Both the position numbers and the translations under genes were made by a program. The notes beneath the pieces were generated by a model, which was not told the origin of the DNA, did not search any database, and saw only the letters and a list, made by a program, of their open reading frames with translations. From assembly GCF_017312365.1 (NCBI RefSeq), contig NZ_BLJI01000020.1, positions 1 to 64,000 of the forward strand: DNA of 64,000 bases, in the 5' to 3' direction. Of this stretch, positions 18,656 to 28,368 are shown piece after piece (position 1 is the stretch's first letter; each line of letters starts with the position of its first letter). Source of the stretch: Chroococcus sp. FPU101. Its GTDB lineage: Bacteria; Cyanobacteriota; Cyanobacteriia; Cyanobacteriales; Microcystaceae.

Positions 18656-19741
18656 ATGAAATTAGCTTTTTTGCGACCGATTACGTCTTGTTTATTAACT
18701 AGCACTTATCTAATTAGCCCTTTTTCTTCAGTAGAAGCAATTAATTTTGAGCAACAAGAGACTAATCAAAGTCAATTTGTAGCGATCGCTCGCCCTTATG
18801 GTAATCGTCAATACGATTTACTTATTATCCAGCAAATCCCAGGACAGCGAGACTGTTGGAATGAAACGGGGTCTAATCCTGTAAAAGTCGATCCATTACT
18901 CCTCAATTTTGATTTCACTGGAAGTTGTGAACGTAGTACGGATAGCAATGGTTATTCAATTCGGATTGATGGTCAAGATTATGGATTGAATTATCTGTTG
19001 AGAATTGTTGAACGAAATAACGAGCTTTTTTTAATCGGGACAAGTCGTCAGAATTCTAAACAAGCTGATGTCGTGATTGGGCGAACTAATGGCATTGCAC
19101 CAGGTTTACTCAAGATTTCTCTTAACCCCGGATGGCGATTTACGAAACGTGCTTATCAAGGTAAAACACTAGGTCATGTGTACTTAACTGGAGAGCGTCA
19201 AGCCATGGCCTCCACAAATCTTTTAAATGCGGCGATTCCAACTCCTCGGTCTTCCTCAACGGTTAATGCTCCTAAACCGCCAAAAGAATTAACCTTTACC
19301 GCCGAAGGAACTAAACCGCAGCCCCCCAGACCAATATTACCTCAAAATAAGGCGGAGCCAGTCTTACCACTTCCTCCAGTACCGTCTGTCTCTGAGCCGT
19401 CAAATTCTCAGCCTCCTTTGCCTCCTCCATTACCTAGTGTTTCTGCTAATCCTTCTTCTCGAAAAACGCTTTCTGATACGATCACTGATTTATCGAATCC
19501 TCCTGCCACTCCTAGGGTTGCTCAAGCGGCTCCTCAAAAACGCTATCGAGTTATTGGTGCTGCGAGTAATAGCACTCAACAAAAACAATTGCGATCGCTT
19601 TATCCTGATGCTTTTCCGACATCCTACAAAGGTCGTTCGGTTTGGCAAATTGGAGTGTTCAGCAATCAAGACAAAGCGCAACAAGCTTTACAAAGTCTAA
19701 TGGATGCTCAGATTAAAGGTCAAATTATATCAATTCCTTAA
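18656..19741 (+). CDS. Exported DUF3747 protein with proline-rich linker and SPOR-like C terminus
   Basis: The 361-residue protein starts with a signal peptide (about 1-29, hydrophobic core TSCLLTSTYLISPF). Residues about 38-180 form DUF3747, a cyanobacterial domain (FVAIARPYG, YDLLIIQQIPGQRDCW, FDFTGSCERSTDSNGYSIR, LNPGWRFTKRAY). A proline-rich linker follows (about 195-290). The last 65 residues (RYRVIG, VWQIGVFSNQDKAQQALQSL) look like a SPOR-type repeat that could bind denuded peptidoglycan. An envelope or septal function is therefore plausible. A convergent membrane-protein gene ends 2 bases past its stop. Confidence 0.87.
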   Translation: MKLAFLRPITSCLLTSTYLISPFSSVEAINFEQQETNQSQFVAIARPYGNRQYDLLIIQQIPGQRDCWNETGSNPVKVDPLLLNFDFTGSCERSTDSNGYSIRIDGQDYGLNYLLRIVERNNELFLIGTSRQNSKQADVVIGRTNGIAPGLLKISLNPGWRFTKRAYQGKTLGHVYLTGERQAMASTNLLNAAIPTPRSSSTVNAPKPPKELTFTAEGTKPQPPRPILPQNKAEPVLPLPPVPSVSEPSNSQPPLPPPLPSVSANPSSRKTLSDTITDLSNPPATPRVAQAAPQKRYRVIGAASNSTQQKQLRSLYPDAFPTSYKGRSVWQIGVFSNQDKAQQALQSLMDAQIKGQIISIP

Positions 19742-19742
19742 T

Positions 19743-20066
19743 TTAAGTTTCCTTAGAGGTTGGACTAATGAGAAATCGGAACAGCACCAGCACAATTCCA
19801 CCGAGAATCAACACACTCAGTAAGGTAGCCACTAGCTTCAAAACGGTAGTTAGTAGGGAAAAAACGAGAAAAATTGCGCCAACTGTTACCCCAATTTTGG
19901 CAATAGAGGGTAAGCGATCATACCAATTTTGAATCTGATTGGCTGTTTTAGTAATTTCTTGATAGGCGGTTGATGAGTTGTCAGAAGTGATAGGCTGTGG
20001 ATCGATTTCAATGACTTCTATCGGTTCGGTTGCGTTGTCTTTATCTGGGTTTTCTGAAAAGGTCAT
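19743..20066 (-). CDS. Small membrane protein of unknown function
   Basis: The 107-residue protein has an acidic N terminus, a short amphipathic stretch (NQIQNWYDRLPSIAK) and two hydrophobic segments at about 56-76 and 79-97. This layout resembles small cyanobacterial thylakoid or plasma-membrane proteins, but I cannot name a family. It is convergent with the DUF3747 gene, separated by a single base. Confidence 0.75.
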   Translation of the reverse strand: MTFSENPDKDNATEPIEVIEIDPQPITSDNSSTAYQEITKTANQIQNWYDRLPSIAKIGVTVGAIFLVFSLLTTVLKLVATLLSVLILGGIVLVLFRFLISPTSKET

Positions 20067-20250
20067 AGACGATTAACGCTCTTAATAATCCTTTAATATA
20101 GCTTAAAGCTAGTCAAAGATTTTTTGCCTAGTTATAAAACTATACGTGATGTTACTGAAAATCATTTTAAGTATAAAGCGAGCCCTCTTTCAGCCTTTTG
20201 TTGGTCAATTAGAGTGTTGAAGCTAATCATTCCATCCAAAAATACATAAT

Positions 20251-21108
20251 TTATTCGATGATTGATTGTTGTCGCATTCGAGCAATTAATCCGTGTTTTG
20301 GAGCTAGTATCATCGTGATGACAAAAATCAAAGTTTGTAGGACAACAATACAGCCACCTGTCGAAGCATCTAGATAATAGCTGATATAAGTTCCCATAAC
20401 GCTAGAGAAGATGCCCGAGATAACCGCAAAAATCATCATGTGATCAAAACGATCGCTGAGTAAATAGGCGATCGCACCAGGGGTAACTAACATCGCTACG
20501 ACTAAAATAATACCAACTGCTTGTAATGCTACAACAATGGTCAATGACAATAATGTAAGTAATGTATAGTAAAGTGCGGTCGTATTCAAACCAATCGAAC
20601 GTGCATGAGTTGGATCAAAACAAAATAGTAGTAAATCTTTTCGTAGTACTAAAGTAATAGCTAGGGTAATCGAGCCAATGACAACGGTTTGAATGATATC
20701 GTGCATAGGAATTCCTAGTACATTCCCAAACAAAATGTGCATCAAATCAACATTGCTAGGATTTTTGGAAATCAGTACCAATCCTAAAGCAAAAAAACCC
20801 GTAAAAACTAACCCGATTACCGTATCTTCTTTAATGCGAGTTTTGGATTTAATAAAACCAATTGCTAATACTGAGCCAATCCCAAAGACAAAGGCACCCA
20901 CCGCAAACGGTAAATTTAGAATATAGGCTAGAACCACACCAGGTGTAACCGAATGTGAAACCGCATCGCCCATCAATGCCCAACCTTTGAGCGTCATATA
21001 ACAAGACAACACAGCACAAACCATTCCCACAAAAGCACTAACTAAAACTGCTTTGAGCATGAAATCATATTGAATGGGTGCGACGAACCAATGCACAATT
21101 ACATCCAT
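20251..21108 (-). CDS. mntB: Manganese ABC transporter permease
   Basis: This is the membrane subunit of a metal ABC importer of the Mn/Zn/Fe (ABC-3) family. Its 285 residues hold about eight membrane helices, with the family signatures LKGWALMGDAVSHSVTPGVVLAY near 40-62 and FDPTHARSIGL near 165. The gene lies 21 bases after the ATPase gene and completes the operon mntC-mntA-mntB. Manganese rather than zinc specificity is inferred from the binding protein and from the importance of manganese for photosystem II. Confidence 0.92.
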   Translation of the reverse strand: MDVIVHWFVAPIQYDFMLKAVLVSAFVGMVCAVLSCYMTLKGWALMGDAVSHSVTPGVVLAYILNLPFAVGAFVFGIGSVLAIGFIKSKTRIKEDTVIGLVFTGFFALGLVLISKNPSNVDLMHILFGNVLGIPMHDIIQTVVIGSITLAITLVLRKDLLLFCFDPTHARSIGLNTTALYYTLLTLLSLTIVVALQAVGIILVVAMLVTPGAIAYLLSDRFDHMMIFAVISGIFSSVMGTYISYYLDASTGGCIVVLQTLIFVITMILAPKHGLIARMRQQSIIE

Positions 21109-21129
21109 TTGTCAATTTAAATATTAATA

Positions 21130-21876
21130 TTATTGATTTAATCGAACATTGGGCATCACACCGCCAAAAGTGCGAGTTAGGTTTTCGGGCGTGAATACAT
21201 CTTGTGTTGCACCATAGGCTAAAATTGTTTGATTAATAAACACAACCTGATCACAAAAAGTGGCAACTGAATTGAGATCATGAGTAGAGACTAAAATTGT
21301 ATGTCCCTGCTGTCGTAACTCAATCAGCAATTCTGCGATCGCTTTTTCGGTTTTGACATCAACTCCCGTAAATGGTTCATCGAGTAAAATGACTGAGCCT
21401 TGTTGTGCTAAAGCTCTTGCTAAAAAAGCTCGTTTCTTTTGTCCCCCAGACAGTTCACCGATTTGGCGATCTTTAAAAGCTGTCATTTGAACACGTTCTA
21501 GACTCTCAGCTACCATACGGCGATCGCTAGTTTTAGGAATTCTTAAGATATTCATATAGCCGTAACGCCCCATCATCACTACATCCCAGACGCTAATCGG
21601 AAAGTTCCAATCAACTTCCTCAGACTGTGGAACATACGCCACAAGTCCTCGTTTTTGCGCCTGTCGAATCGGTAAACCATTAATTAAGACCCTACCCGTA
21701 GTCGGTTGTACAAACCCCATAATCACCTTAAATAGCGTTGATTTGCCGCTACCATTCATACCCACTAAACCAGCAATTGAGCCTTTATTAAGAGACAAGG
21801 TAGCCCCATGTAATGCGACTTTACCGTTATAAGTAACTGTGACATTTTCGACTTGAATACGCGATAAATTTTGCAT
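21130..21876 (-). CDS. mntA: Manganese ABC transporter ATP-binding protein
   Basis: The ATPase subunit powers import through the neighbouring permease. It has 248 residues with Walker A (GMNGSGKST, about 38-46), the Q-loop ([10 protein letters not shown]), the signature motif LSGGQ, Walker B ([12 protein letters not shown]) and the switch histidine (VSTHDLN). All are intact. It lies between mntC (2 bases away) and mntB (21 bases). Confidence 0.94.
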   Translation of the reverse strand: MQNLSRIQVENVTVTYNGKVALHGATLSLNKGSIAGLVGMNGSGKSTLFKVIMGFVQPTTGRVLINGLPIRQAQKRGLVAYVPQSEEVDWNFPISVWDVVMMGRYGYMNILRIPKTSDRRMVAESLERVQMTAFKDRQIGELSGGQKKRAFLARALAQQGSVILLDEPFTGVDVKTEKAIAELLIELRQQGHTILVSTHDLNSVATFCDQVVFINQTILAYGATQDVFTPENLTRTFGGVMPNVRLNQ

Positions 21877-21878
21877 TT

Positions 21879-22865
21879 CTAACCCTCTTGTAAACCCTTG
21901 ATTAAAGTGTTGACGTTATAGTCCAACAGCTTAAGATAAGTAGGAGCCACACCATCAGCCGCCGATAGCGAATCGACATAAAATACGCCACCAAAGTTAG
22001 CTCTTGTTTGAGCAGCTACTTGCTTTTGTGCCTCCGAACTTACCGTACTTTCACAAAATATCGTCGGAACTTTGTTCGTCTTGACTTCATCAATTACTTT
22101 GCGAATTTGCTGTGGGGTACCCTGATTTTCAGCATTGACAGGCCACAAATACAATTCTTTTAATCCGTAATCTTTAATCAAGTAAGAAAATGCTCCTTCA
22201 CAAGTAACAATGTAGCGTTTGTTTTCAGGCAAAACGTCTAACTCTTGACGCAATTTTTGATCGATATCTCGAATCTTTTGGCTATAGACTTTTGCATTAG
22301 CGGTGTAATAGGCTGCATTTGCAGGATCGAGATTGACGAGAGCCTTACGGATGTTTTCGACATAAATTAAGGCGTTTTGGGGCGACATCCAAGCATGAGG
22401 ATTCGGTTTACCCGCATAAGCATCATCAGCTATTAGAACTGGGGTGATACCTTCAGAAAGGGTGACATGAGGAACATCTTTTAAACTGCCGTAAAATCGT
22501 TTTGCCCAGCGTTCTAGTCCTAAACCATTATCTAAAATTAAATCAGCTTTTGAGGCTTTTGTTAAATCGCTTGGAGTGGGTTCGTAGCCATGAATTTCTG
22601 CTCCTGGCTTGGTTAGAGACTCGATAATTGCTCGATCCCCTGCCACATTTTGAGCCATATCGGCTAATACGGTAAAGGTGGTTAAAATAACTTTTTTTTG
22701 CTCAGTCTGAGGGTTAAGGCTGCTGGTTTCTGTCGTAGGTGAGGGGCTAATTGATGTTGTATTAGTCGAGGTAGAATTACAGCTATTGAGACATATTAAT
22801 AATAATCCTATGGCGATCGCTGCCAGTCTAGTCCGTCGATTTTTATCACCATAGATCTGAGTCAT
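21879..22865 (-). CDS. mntC: Manganese ABC transporter substrate-binding lipoprotein
   Basis: The periplasmic cluster A-I binding protein delivers metal to MntB. The 328-residue precursor has a lipoprotein signal with a lipobox ending in Cys29 (LNSC), followed by a Ser/Thr-rich tether. The four expected metal ligands are visible in context: His in EIHGYEPTP, His in NPHAW, Glu in FCESTVS and Asp in YVDSLS. The last gives the His2-Glu-Asp set typical of Mn/Zn binders. It is the first gene of the operon. A terminator of the preceding khpB transcript lies upstream. Confidence 0.93.
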   Translation of the reverse strand: MTQIYGDKNRRTRLAAIAIGLLLICLNSCNSTSTNTTSISPSPTTETSSLNPQTEQKKVILTTFTVLADMAQNVAGDRAIIESLTKPGAEIHGYEPTPSDLTKASKADLILDNGLGLERWAKRFYGSLKDVPHVTLSEGITPVLIADDAYAGKPNPHAWMSPQNALIYVENIRKALVNLDPANAAYYTANAKVYSQKIRDIDQKLRQELDVLPENKRYIVTCEGAFSYLIKDYGLKELYLWPVNAENQGTPQQIRKVIDEVKTNKVPTIFCESTVSSEAQKQVAAQTRANFGGVFYVDSLSAADGVAPTYLKLLDYNVNTLIKGLQEG

Positions 22866-22951
22866 GTCTAGTTTATCTCATAATCTTTTCATTTTTTAAA
22901 GTATCATACTCTTGAATAAAATGAAAGAAATATGAGAAGAGTAAAATTAGA

Positions 22952-22988
22952 CAAAAAAAAGTTCCTTCCTTGATGATGACAAAGAAGG
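22952..22988 (-). terminator. Intrinsic terminator downstream of khpB
   Basis: CCTTCTTT and AAGGAAGG arms form a stem on the minus strand, with a run of eight T just after. It ends the rpmH-rnpA-yidC-khpB transcript before mntC. Confidence 0.75.
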
Positions 22989-23008
22989 AAAAAACCAAGA
23001 AATTATCC

Positions 23009-23500
23009 TTAGCGTAACCGAATCACTAAGCGTCGATCAGGTTCTTGACCTCGACTTTCAGTTTCAAGATCATCTGCATCTTTTAAAAAAGTATGAATTT
23101 GACGACGTTCAGCCGAAGATAAGGACTTCATTTCCACTTCTTGTCCTGTTTGTCGAACTTGTTCAACAACACTATTAGCCCAAGCGAGTAATTCAGCTTG
23201 TCGCTTGAGACGATACCCATTTAGTTCAACGGTAAAAGCTTGCTGGTTTTCTTCTTCAACATCGATATTGAGGATAGTATTGGCTAAATATTGAATTGCG
23301 TCTATTCCTTCTCCTTTGGGGCCGATGATAATTTCGATTTGTTCCCGTGTTAGATTGGTTTGATCAATCAATAGCCAACTTGTCCCTTGTGCGATCGGAT
23401 CTACTTTATTTTCTCCGATATTCACTTCAGTCGGAAGCCCCATTAGTTTTAGTACTGTTTCTAACCACTCTTTCCCGCGCTGAATTTGCTGCTCCCTCAT
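23009..23500 (-). CDS. khpB: KhpB/Jag RNA-binding protein (KH and R3H domains)
   Basis: This RNA-binding protein, known as Jag, SpoIIIJ-associated or KhpB, is usually encoded next to yidC. Of 163 residues, the KH domain is at about 45-85 with the variant loop IIGPKGEGIDAIQYL, and an R3H domain follows at about 95-160 (ERRQIHTFLKD, SRGQEPDRRLVI). It lies 6 bases after yidC, so the two are translated together. Confidence 0.92.
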   Translation of the reverse strand: MREQQIQRGKEWLETVLKLMGLPTEVNIGENKVDPIAQGTSWLLIDQTNLTREQIEIIIGPKGEGIDAIQYLANTILNIDVEEENQQAFTVELNGYRLKRQAELLAWANSVVEQVRQTGQEVEMKSLSSAERRQIHTFLKDADDLETESRGQEPDRRLVIRLR

Positions 23501-23506
23501 TGTTCT

Positions 23507-24667
23507 TTATCCTGATGTTTTTTCTTTTTTCTTGTTAGACCGTTTTTCAAACGGTAAAGCTTCTCGGTTTTGAGAGGCTTTTTCTTTGTCTTGCTGTTCG
23601 ATTAATTTTTGCAAGTTTTCGGGTAGGGGTTCTCGCATGAGAAGAACGGTTTGCAGAGTTTGGAAAATATTAGCGACCAAAATGTACATTAATACACCAG
23701 CAGGAAGAGGGAAAAAGAGAAACATACCACTAAAAATAACTGGAGTTAGTTTATTTACCGTCTGCTGTTGTTTAGCATTTGCGCCACCACTTGGTGCGCC
23801 TGCACCCGATAATTCTTGGTTAAGATAAATACTCAAACCAAAGAAAATGATCATCGCGAGAATATCCCAGTTGATTTGACCATTTTCACCCGTTACACCG
23901 ACTTTTCCTAAAGCATCAATAAAAAGAAAGCCTTTATCAGCAGCAATACCAGGGAGAGTTGCTTTGATGGTGGCTTCTCCAGGGGCTAATGCTTGTATAG
24001 TCCCATCGGGGCTAACTGTAACTCTTTCTGATCCTTTGATCACCTCATATTTAGGCTGAAGCTTCGTATTAGATGAGGCAGGGACTAATTTAGAAAACGC
24101 TGTGCCTTCTGTGGTTTGAATATCAATTTGTGTTTGACTACCTTCTGCTAATTTATTACCACCAAGTAATAAGGCAGCAACGGGATAGTGAATACCATCA
24201 TCGGCATAAAAATTTTGTGTTTTGGTCGAATAAGGTTGAGGCTGAATGAGGGCAATTTGCTCTTTGGGGAAAACCTGTACATCAACGTTGTAGCTGACAT
24301 CCGAAAAAGGTGAGCCTCTTAAAGTAGCAAAAAGAGCCAGCAGGATTGGCATTTGAACCAACAGGGGTAAGCAACCTGCTAATGGGTTGCCAAACTCCTG
24401 CATGATTTTGGCCATTTCTTCTTGTTGTTTTTGTGGATCGTTTTTGTACTTTTTCTGAATTTCCTCTTGTCGCTCTTTCATTAAAGGTTGAGTTATTCGC
24501 ATTTTTCTCATATTGCGAATTTGTCCCGCGCTGAGAGGAAACAGAGCAAAACGAACCACAAGGGTTAGCGCAATAATTGCAAAACCATAGCTATGAACGA
24601 TCCCATAGAAGAAATCTAGGATCGGCAGCATGATATTAGTGGAAATGAATCCGACTCCGAAGTCCAT
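23507..24667 (-). CDS. yidC: Membrane protein insertase YidC/Oxa1
   Basis: YidC inserts and folds membrane proteins in the plasma and thylakoid membranes. The 386-residue protein has membrane segments near residues 10-40 ([20 protein letters not shown]), about 92-112 ([16 protein letters not shown]), and two or three more towards the C terminus ([36 protein letters not shown]). A large beta-rich loop sits between the second and third. The basic C-terminal tail ([11 protein letters not shown]) is typical of forms that contact ribosomes. The gene is in the usual place between rnpA and khpB. Confidence 0.95.
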   Translation of the reverse strand: MDFGVGFISTNIMLPILDFFYGIVHSYGFAIIALTLVVRFALFPLSAGQIRNMRKMRITQPLMKERQEEIQKKYKNDPQKQQEEMAKIMQEFGNPLAGCLPLLVQMPILLALFATLRGSPFSDVSYNVDVQVFPKEQIALIQPQPYSTKTQNFYADDGIHYPVAALLLGGNKLAEGSQTQIDIQTTEGTAFSKLVPASSNTKLQPKYEVIKGSERVTVSPDGTIQALAPGEATIKATLPGIAADKGFLFIDALGKVGVTGENGQINWDILAMIIFFGLSIYLNQELSGAGAPSGGANAKQQQTVNKLTPVIFSGMFLFFPLPAGVLMYILVANIFQTLQTVLLMREPLPENLQKLIEQQDKEKASQNREALPFEKRSNKKKEKTSG

Positions 24668-24784
24668 TGCGTCAAAATTGGGGTTTTCCCAAGAGTAATG
24701 TTATATCTGTCTAACTACTTTACCGAAATCTGGCCCTTGGTTATGGGTAGGGAGTTACACACTCTCAACCGAACCTTAGAAAAT

Positions 24785-25180
24785 TTATTTTGTGGTAATT
24801 GCTTCGATGGTGCGTCCTGTTTTGTCGGCTACTCGTTCAGCGATGTAATCATGTAATTCTCTAAAATTGGGCATTGAGCGCATTTCTAGACGACTTTTAT
24901 CTTTGAGAGTTACCACAAGATCGCCCCAAAGACCAATCCCTCTAGGCATCTTAGCGATTTTTACAATTTCTGAATAGATAATATCAGTACGATCGCGTCC
25001 CATCCAGCCACCAGTTACAGAGATGCGCCGATCTGTAATTTTATAACGTAACCAAATCGCCCGCACAACGGCACCAATGGTTAAGGGTAAACAGATCACG
25101 GTAAATCCGAGTAAGATGTTGATGATTAAATCACCGATATGGGGGCCACCTTCATAAAATGTGTTTTCTTTAATGCCCAT
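24785..25180 (-). CDS. PH domain (bPH2-type) membrane protein
   Basis: The 131-residue protein has a hydrophobic segment at about 15-38 (INILLGFTVICLPLTIGAVVRAIW) followed by a bacterial PH-like domain (YKITDRRISVTGGWMGRDRTDIIYSEIVKI). Cyanobacteria often keep this gene between rnpA and yidC. Its start overlaps the end of rnpA by 11 bases. The function is unknown; membrane anchoring of the domain is predicted. Confidence 0.88.
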   Translation of the reverse strand: MGIKENTFYEGGPHIGDLIINILLGFTVICLPLTIGAVVRAIWLRYKITDRRISVTGGWMGRDRTDIIYSEIVKIAKMPRGIGLWGDLVVTLKDKSRLEMRSMPNFRELHDYIAERVADKTGRTIEAITTK

Positions 25181-25535
25181 TGATTATTCCGGCCTTGGTT
25201 AATAAAGTTTTTAATTCTTGCACAAAATGCTCGTATTTACACTCTACCGCAGGTGGGCGAACTACGACTACTACTCGCCATCCAGGGATGATGTCTGCTA
25301 ATAAGGCTCGGATCGCTCCCCTCAGAAGCCGTTTTAGGCGATTTCGGATGACCGCTTTTTTACTGACTTTTTGACCAATGGATAGGCCAAAACGGGTAGG
25401 TTGCGGTGGTACAGTTTGGATTAAGTCTCTTAAAGCAATTAAAACAAGGTTAGATGTCGTCTGACGCTTTCCCTGTTCATAAACTGCTTTAAAATCGTTA
25501 CGATGCTTCAGTCGATAGACTCTTGGCAATCCCAC
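25170..25535 (-). CDS. rnpA: Ribonuclease P protein component
   Basis: The basic protein subunit of RNase P, which matures the 5' ends of tRNAs with the catalytic RNA. It has 121 residues with the family motif KKAVIRNRLKRLLRGAIR at about 57-74 and a conserved N terminus (RVYRLKHRNDFKAVYEQGKRQ). The gene follows rpmH by 42 bases, the usual arrangement in bacteria. Confidence 0.95.
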   Translation of the reverse strand: MGLPRVYRLKHRNDFKAVYEQGKRQTTSNLVLIALRDLIQTVPPQPTRFGLSIGQKVSKKAVIRNRLKRLLRGAIRALLADIIPGWRVVVVVRPPAVECKYEHFVQELKTLLTKAGIINGH

Positions 25536-25577
25536 AATTTTTTCTGTTTCATCCGTGAATAAAGCTTTACAAAAGAG

Positions 25578-25715
25578 CTATACACTAAGACGTTCACGTC
25601 CTTTTCTGCGTCTGGCTTGAAGCACTTTTTGTCCCGTTGAGCTTTTCATTCTTGCTCGAAAACCCGATGTTCTTTTTTGCTTTCGATTGGTTCCTTCTAG
25701 TGTTCGCTTAGTCAC
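25578..25715 (-). CDS. rpmH: 50S ribosomal protein L34
   Basis: A 45-residue, strongly basic protein read from a GTG start at 25715-25713 to a TAG at 25580-25578. It begins [20 protein letters not shown] and ends with [11 protein letters not shown], the L34 pattern. A strong AGGAG ribosome-binding motif lies about nine bases before the GTG. It is the first gene of the rpmH-rnpA-yidC-khpB group. Confidence 0.95.
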   Translation of the reverse strand: MTKRTLEGTNRKQKRTSGFRARMKSSTGQKVLQARRRKGRERLSV

Positions 25716-25819
25716 GTCTCTTTTCTCCTGAATTAGTCGCTAAAGACACAATCTGTAATTATATCAAAGTTTTTTTAATTTTTAAATAGGGAGTTTGATA
25801 ATCTTCTCTAAAATGGCAA

Positions 25820-25901
25820 ACAATCCCGAAATCTAAATAGCGATCGCTTCCGTGTGCCTGTGGCAACGCTTTTTGACCTGCTACCCCGATTCTGGGATTG
25901 T
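25820..25901. repeat. 82-base inverted repeat of unknown nature between rpmH and ho1
   Basis: The arms ACAATCCC (25820-25827) and GGGATTGT (25894-25901) are perfect complements, continued inward by ATC and GAT after a three-base internal loop. The interior contains a HIP1 octamer (about 25839-25846) and a smaller hairpin GTGCC TGT GGCAC-like. It lies in the leader or promoter region of rpmH on the minus strand. I could not match it to a known RNA family. Confidence 0.5.
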
Positions 25902-25937
25902 CTTAAAAACCGTTAGTTAATAAGTTAAAATCACTGA

Positions 25938-26651
25938 TTATTCAGCCGTAGCGAGTTCGGTGCTACCTTTTTCACGACGACGGGTTAAGGAATTAAAGAG
26001 CATTACGCCAATGGCTTTGATTAAATTACCCTCTAATTCTTGGAATAATTTCATGTTCATCCCAAAAGCATCATTCGCCTCTTTAACAATGCGATCGGCT
26101 GTTTCTTGATCAACGGGTAATTCATTCATCGCTTGACGATATTGGTTTTTGAAGGCTTTTTCGTCAGAAATGTCCTTAAACTCATAGAAAGCGGTGCCAC
26201 CGTTGTCTAAATTCATTGCGTTTTGAGCAATTTTTTTGAGAATTTGTCCGCCCGATAAATCTCCTAAATAACGAGTGTAAGAATGGGCAACTAATAATTC
26301 TGGATGATTAGCCGCGATGTCATGAATCTGTTTGACGTATGCCGCGCCAGCAGGAGAGGGTTTAACTTCCGAGCGCCAGTTAGCACCATAGTAGAAATAT
26401 AAATCTTGTTCTAAGGCTTGTTGACGATTCAACTCAGGGTAGTAAATTTTAGAGACGATCGGATGTTGGCGTAGTTTTTCCATTTCTTCTTCCATCGCTG
26501 AATAGACAAAGTAGAGATTAGCGACTAATTTGCGATAAGAATTTTTCTCGACAACACCTTTGAGGAAGCACTTGACAAAACCTACATTTTCTGCCATGCT
26601 ATGAGACTTTTTCGTACCTTCTCGTAACTGAGTTGCTAAGTTAACGCTCAT
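25938..26651 (-). CDS. ho1: Heme oxygenase (biliverdin-producing)
   Basis: The enzyme opens heme with ferredoxin electrons to give biliverdin IX-alpha, carbon monoxide and iron, the entry to phycobilin synthesis. It has 237 residues and starts MSVNLATQLREGTKKSHSMAEN, with the proximal heme ligand His17. The distal helix LGDLSGGQILKKIA is intact. Length and sequence match the soluble cyanobacterial HO1 form. It is monocistronic as far as can be seen, with a 580-base region upstream. Confidence 0.96.
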   Translation of the reverse strand: MSVNLATQLREGTKKSHSMAENVGFVKCFLKGVVEKNSYRKLVANLYFVYSAMEEEMEKLRQHPIVSKIYYPELNRQQALEQDLYFYYGANWRSEVKPSPAGAAYVKQIHDIAANHPELLVAHSYTRYLGDLSGGQILKKIAQNAMNLDNGGTAFYEFKDISDEKAFKNQYRQAMNELPVDQETADRIVKEANDAFGMNMKLFQELEGNLIKAIGVMLFNSLTRRREKGSTELATAE

Positions 26652-27240
26652 GATGATGTTTCCTATACGATGAGTGATTTGTAGGGGTGTATGATTGATT
26701 ACAAAAACTGCAAAACCGCCTAATTCGCTAGAGTAAACTGATTTGATGAGAATTTTTATTAAGTTTATTTACGATCACGCCGTTTAAACATTGGGGTTAT
26801 GGCGAAAATCTCAGAAACCAAGATTTGTAGACGGTATACTGATATTAAAATCTTATAAATAATTTTTTTTAGATTAAAATTAGTGAATTAACAGCCGAAA
26901 GTCGGTACCAATTAATGAAAAAATGAAAATTCAAGGGATAAATCTGGACAAAAAAGCTTTGTATTGAATAAAAAAAGGATGATTTGCTCTTTAGAGACAA
27001 TTAATGCCGAATTATTGGCTTAAATCGCTTATTTTCTTAAACTAAATAATTCTTAATCATTCAAGGAAATTTTTAACGAATCTTTACATTTAATAGCGAA
27101 AAGTCGTCCAATCATTACCAAAATTCAATAAAATTAGACCTATCTTAGTAATCATGCTTATAATCGGTACAGGATTCTTGTTTTGAGATTACATTTTTTA
27201 TTCTGTTGTTACATAAACCTTTAGAAATAACTTTTTGGTG
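26652..27240. other. Divergent regulatory region between ho1 and rpaA
   Basis: These 589 bases separate two divergent genes and hold no recognisable gene. They are very A+T-rich and should contain both promoters. TTACA occurs several times close to rpaA (for example near 27190 and 27210), but not in the exact spacing of the known HLR1 element. Confidence 0.5.
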
Positions 27241-27981
27241 ATGCCTCGAATACTCGTAATAGATGACGACTCTGCAATTTTAGAACTGGTCTCGATCAAC
27301 TTGGAGATGGCTGGTTATGATATAAATCAAGCTGAAGATGGGATCAAAGGTCAAGCACTGGCTGTACAAATTCAGCCCGATCTAGTTATGCTGGATTTGA
27401 TGTTACCCAAAGTCGATGGTTTCACCGTTTGTCAGCGTCTTCGTAGGGACGATCGAACTGCTGATATTCCGATTTTGATGTTGACAGCATTGGGACAAAC
27501 CCACGACAAAGTAGAAGGTTTTAATGCGGGTGCTGATGATTATTTGACCAAACCGTTTGAGGTTGAAGAAATGTTAGCGAGAGTTCGTGCGTTACTTAGA
27601 CGAACCGATCGCATTCCTCAAGCCGCCAAGCATTCCGAAATCCTCAATTATGGCGCATTAACTCTAGTTCCAGAACGTTTTGAGGCGATTTGGTTTAGTA
27701 AAACCGTTAAACTTACTCATTTAGAGTTTGAATTACTCCATTGCTTGCTCCAACGTCACGGACAAACGGTATCGCCAAGCGATATTTTAAAAGAAGTTTG
27801 GGGATATGATCCCGATGATGATATCGAGACGATTCGAGTTCATATTCGGCATCTGCGAACCAAATTAGAACCCGAACCGCGTCACCCTCGCTATATCAAA
27901 ACGGTTTATGGTGCTGGATATTGCTTAGAGTTACCGAGTGCTGAACAATTAATTTTAGATTCAGATGCAGCAACCGCCTAA
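27241..27981 (+). CDS. rpaA: OmpR-type response regulator RpaA
   Basis: RpaA is the DNA-binding output regulator of the cyanobacterial circadian clock, phosphorylated by SasA, and also affects phycobilisome association with photosystems. I start it at ATG 27241 ([11 protein letters not shown]); TTG and GTG codons just upstream are in frame and alternative. The receiver domain (1-120) has the acidic pair Asp8/Asp9 and phospho-acceptor Asp52, and the OmpR-type winged helix is at about 135-230 ([31 protein letters not shown]). The linker [19 protein letters not shown] is typical of RpaA rather than RpaB. No ribosome-binding site is obvious. Confidence 0.93.
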   Translation: MPRILVIDDDSAILELVSINLEMAGYDINQAEDGIKGQALAVQIQPDLVMLDLMLPKVDGFTVCQRLRRDDRTADIPILMLTALGQTHDKVEGFNAGADDYLTKPFEVEEMLARVRALLRRTDRIPQAAKHSEILNYGALTLVPERFEAIWFSKTVKLTHLEFELLHCLLQRHGQTVSPSDILKEVWGYDPDDDIETIRVHIRHLRTKLEPEPRHPRYIKTVYGAGYCLELPSAEQLILDSDAATA

Positions 27982-28050
27982 TGAATTATTGTGATCAGAC
28001 AATTCGAGGGGTATTAGGTGAGAAATGACAGATGATAGGCTTGCTTAAAA

Positions 28051-28368
28051 TTAATCTGGTTCTAAAACTTGATTAATAGCTTGCCAATGATTCATTTCTT
28101 GGGCAATAAAATAATTGATTAAATCTTGGTATATTTTTTCAATAATGTCTGGATTTAGACCTTCATTTTCTGCCCAAATTCGTCTTTGTTGTAACATCGC
28201 CTGAAAACGCTTATTGGCTCGAACACTAGCCGCATCTGTTTTAAATTTTGATGCCGCTTTAACATATTTAGAACGTTCACCAAATAGCGTAATAATCTGT
28301 TGATCTATTGCATCAATTTCTATCCTAATATCATTAATATTGTTACATTCATCAGGTGATTTGTTCAT
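28051..28368 (-). CDS. Chorismate mutase type II / isochorismate pyruvate-lyase-like protein
   Basis: The 105-residue helical protein belongs to the AroQ chorismate mutase fold (RIEIDAIDQQIITLFGERSKYVKAASKFK, then QRRIWAENEGLNPDIIEKIYQDLINYFIAQEM). The spacing resembles PchB, which splits isochorismate to salicylate and has weak mutase activity. Which reaction it catalyses cannot be decided from sequence. It stands alone on the minus strand. Confidence 0.85.
   Translation of the reverse strand: MNKSPDECNNINDIRIEIDAIDQQIITLFGERSKYVKAASKFKTDAASVRANKRFQAMLQQRRIWAENEGLNPDIIEKIYQDLINYFIAQEMNHWQAINQVLEPD

Noticed and set aside
25820-25901. Possible signal recognition particle RNA
   Set aside because: The element has a closed stem, and AGCAGG is present on one strand, but the conserved GGAA-type tetraloop helix with the two asymmetric loops of SRP domain IV cannot be drawn.
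26652-27240. HLR1-type RpaB binding sites near rpaA
   Set aside because: TTACA motifs occur, but not as the direct repeat with the spacing required by the consensus.
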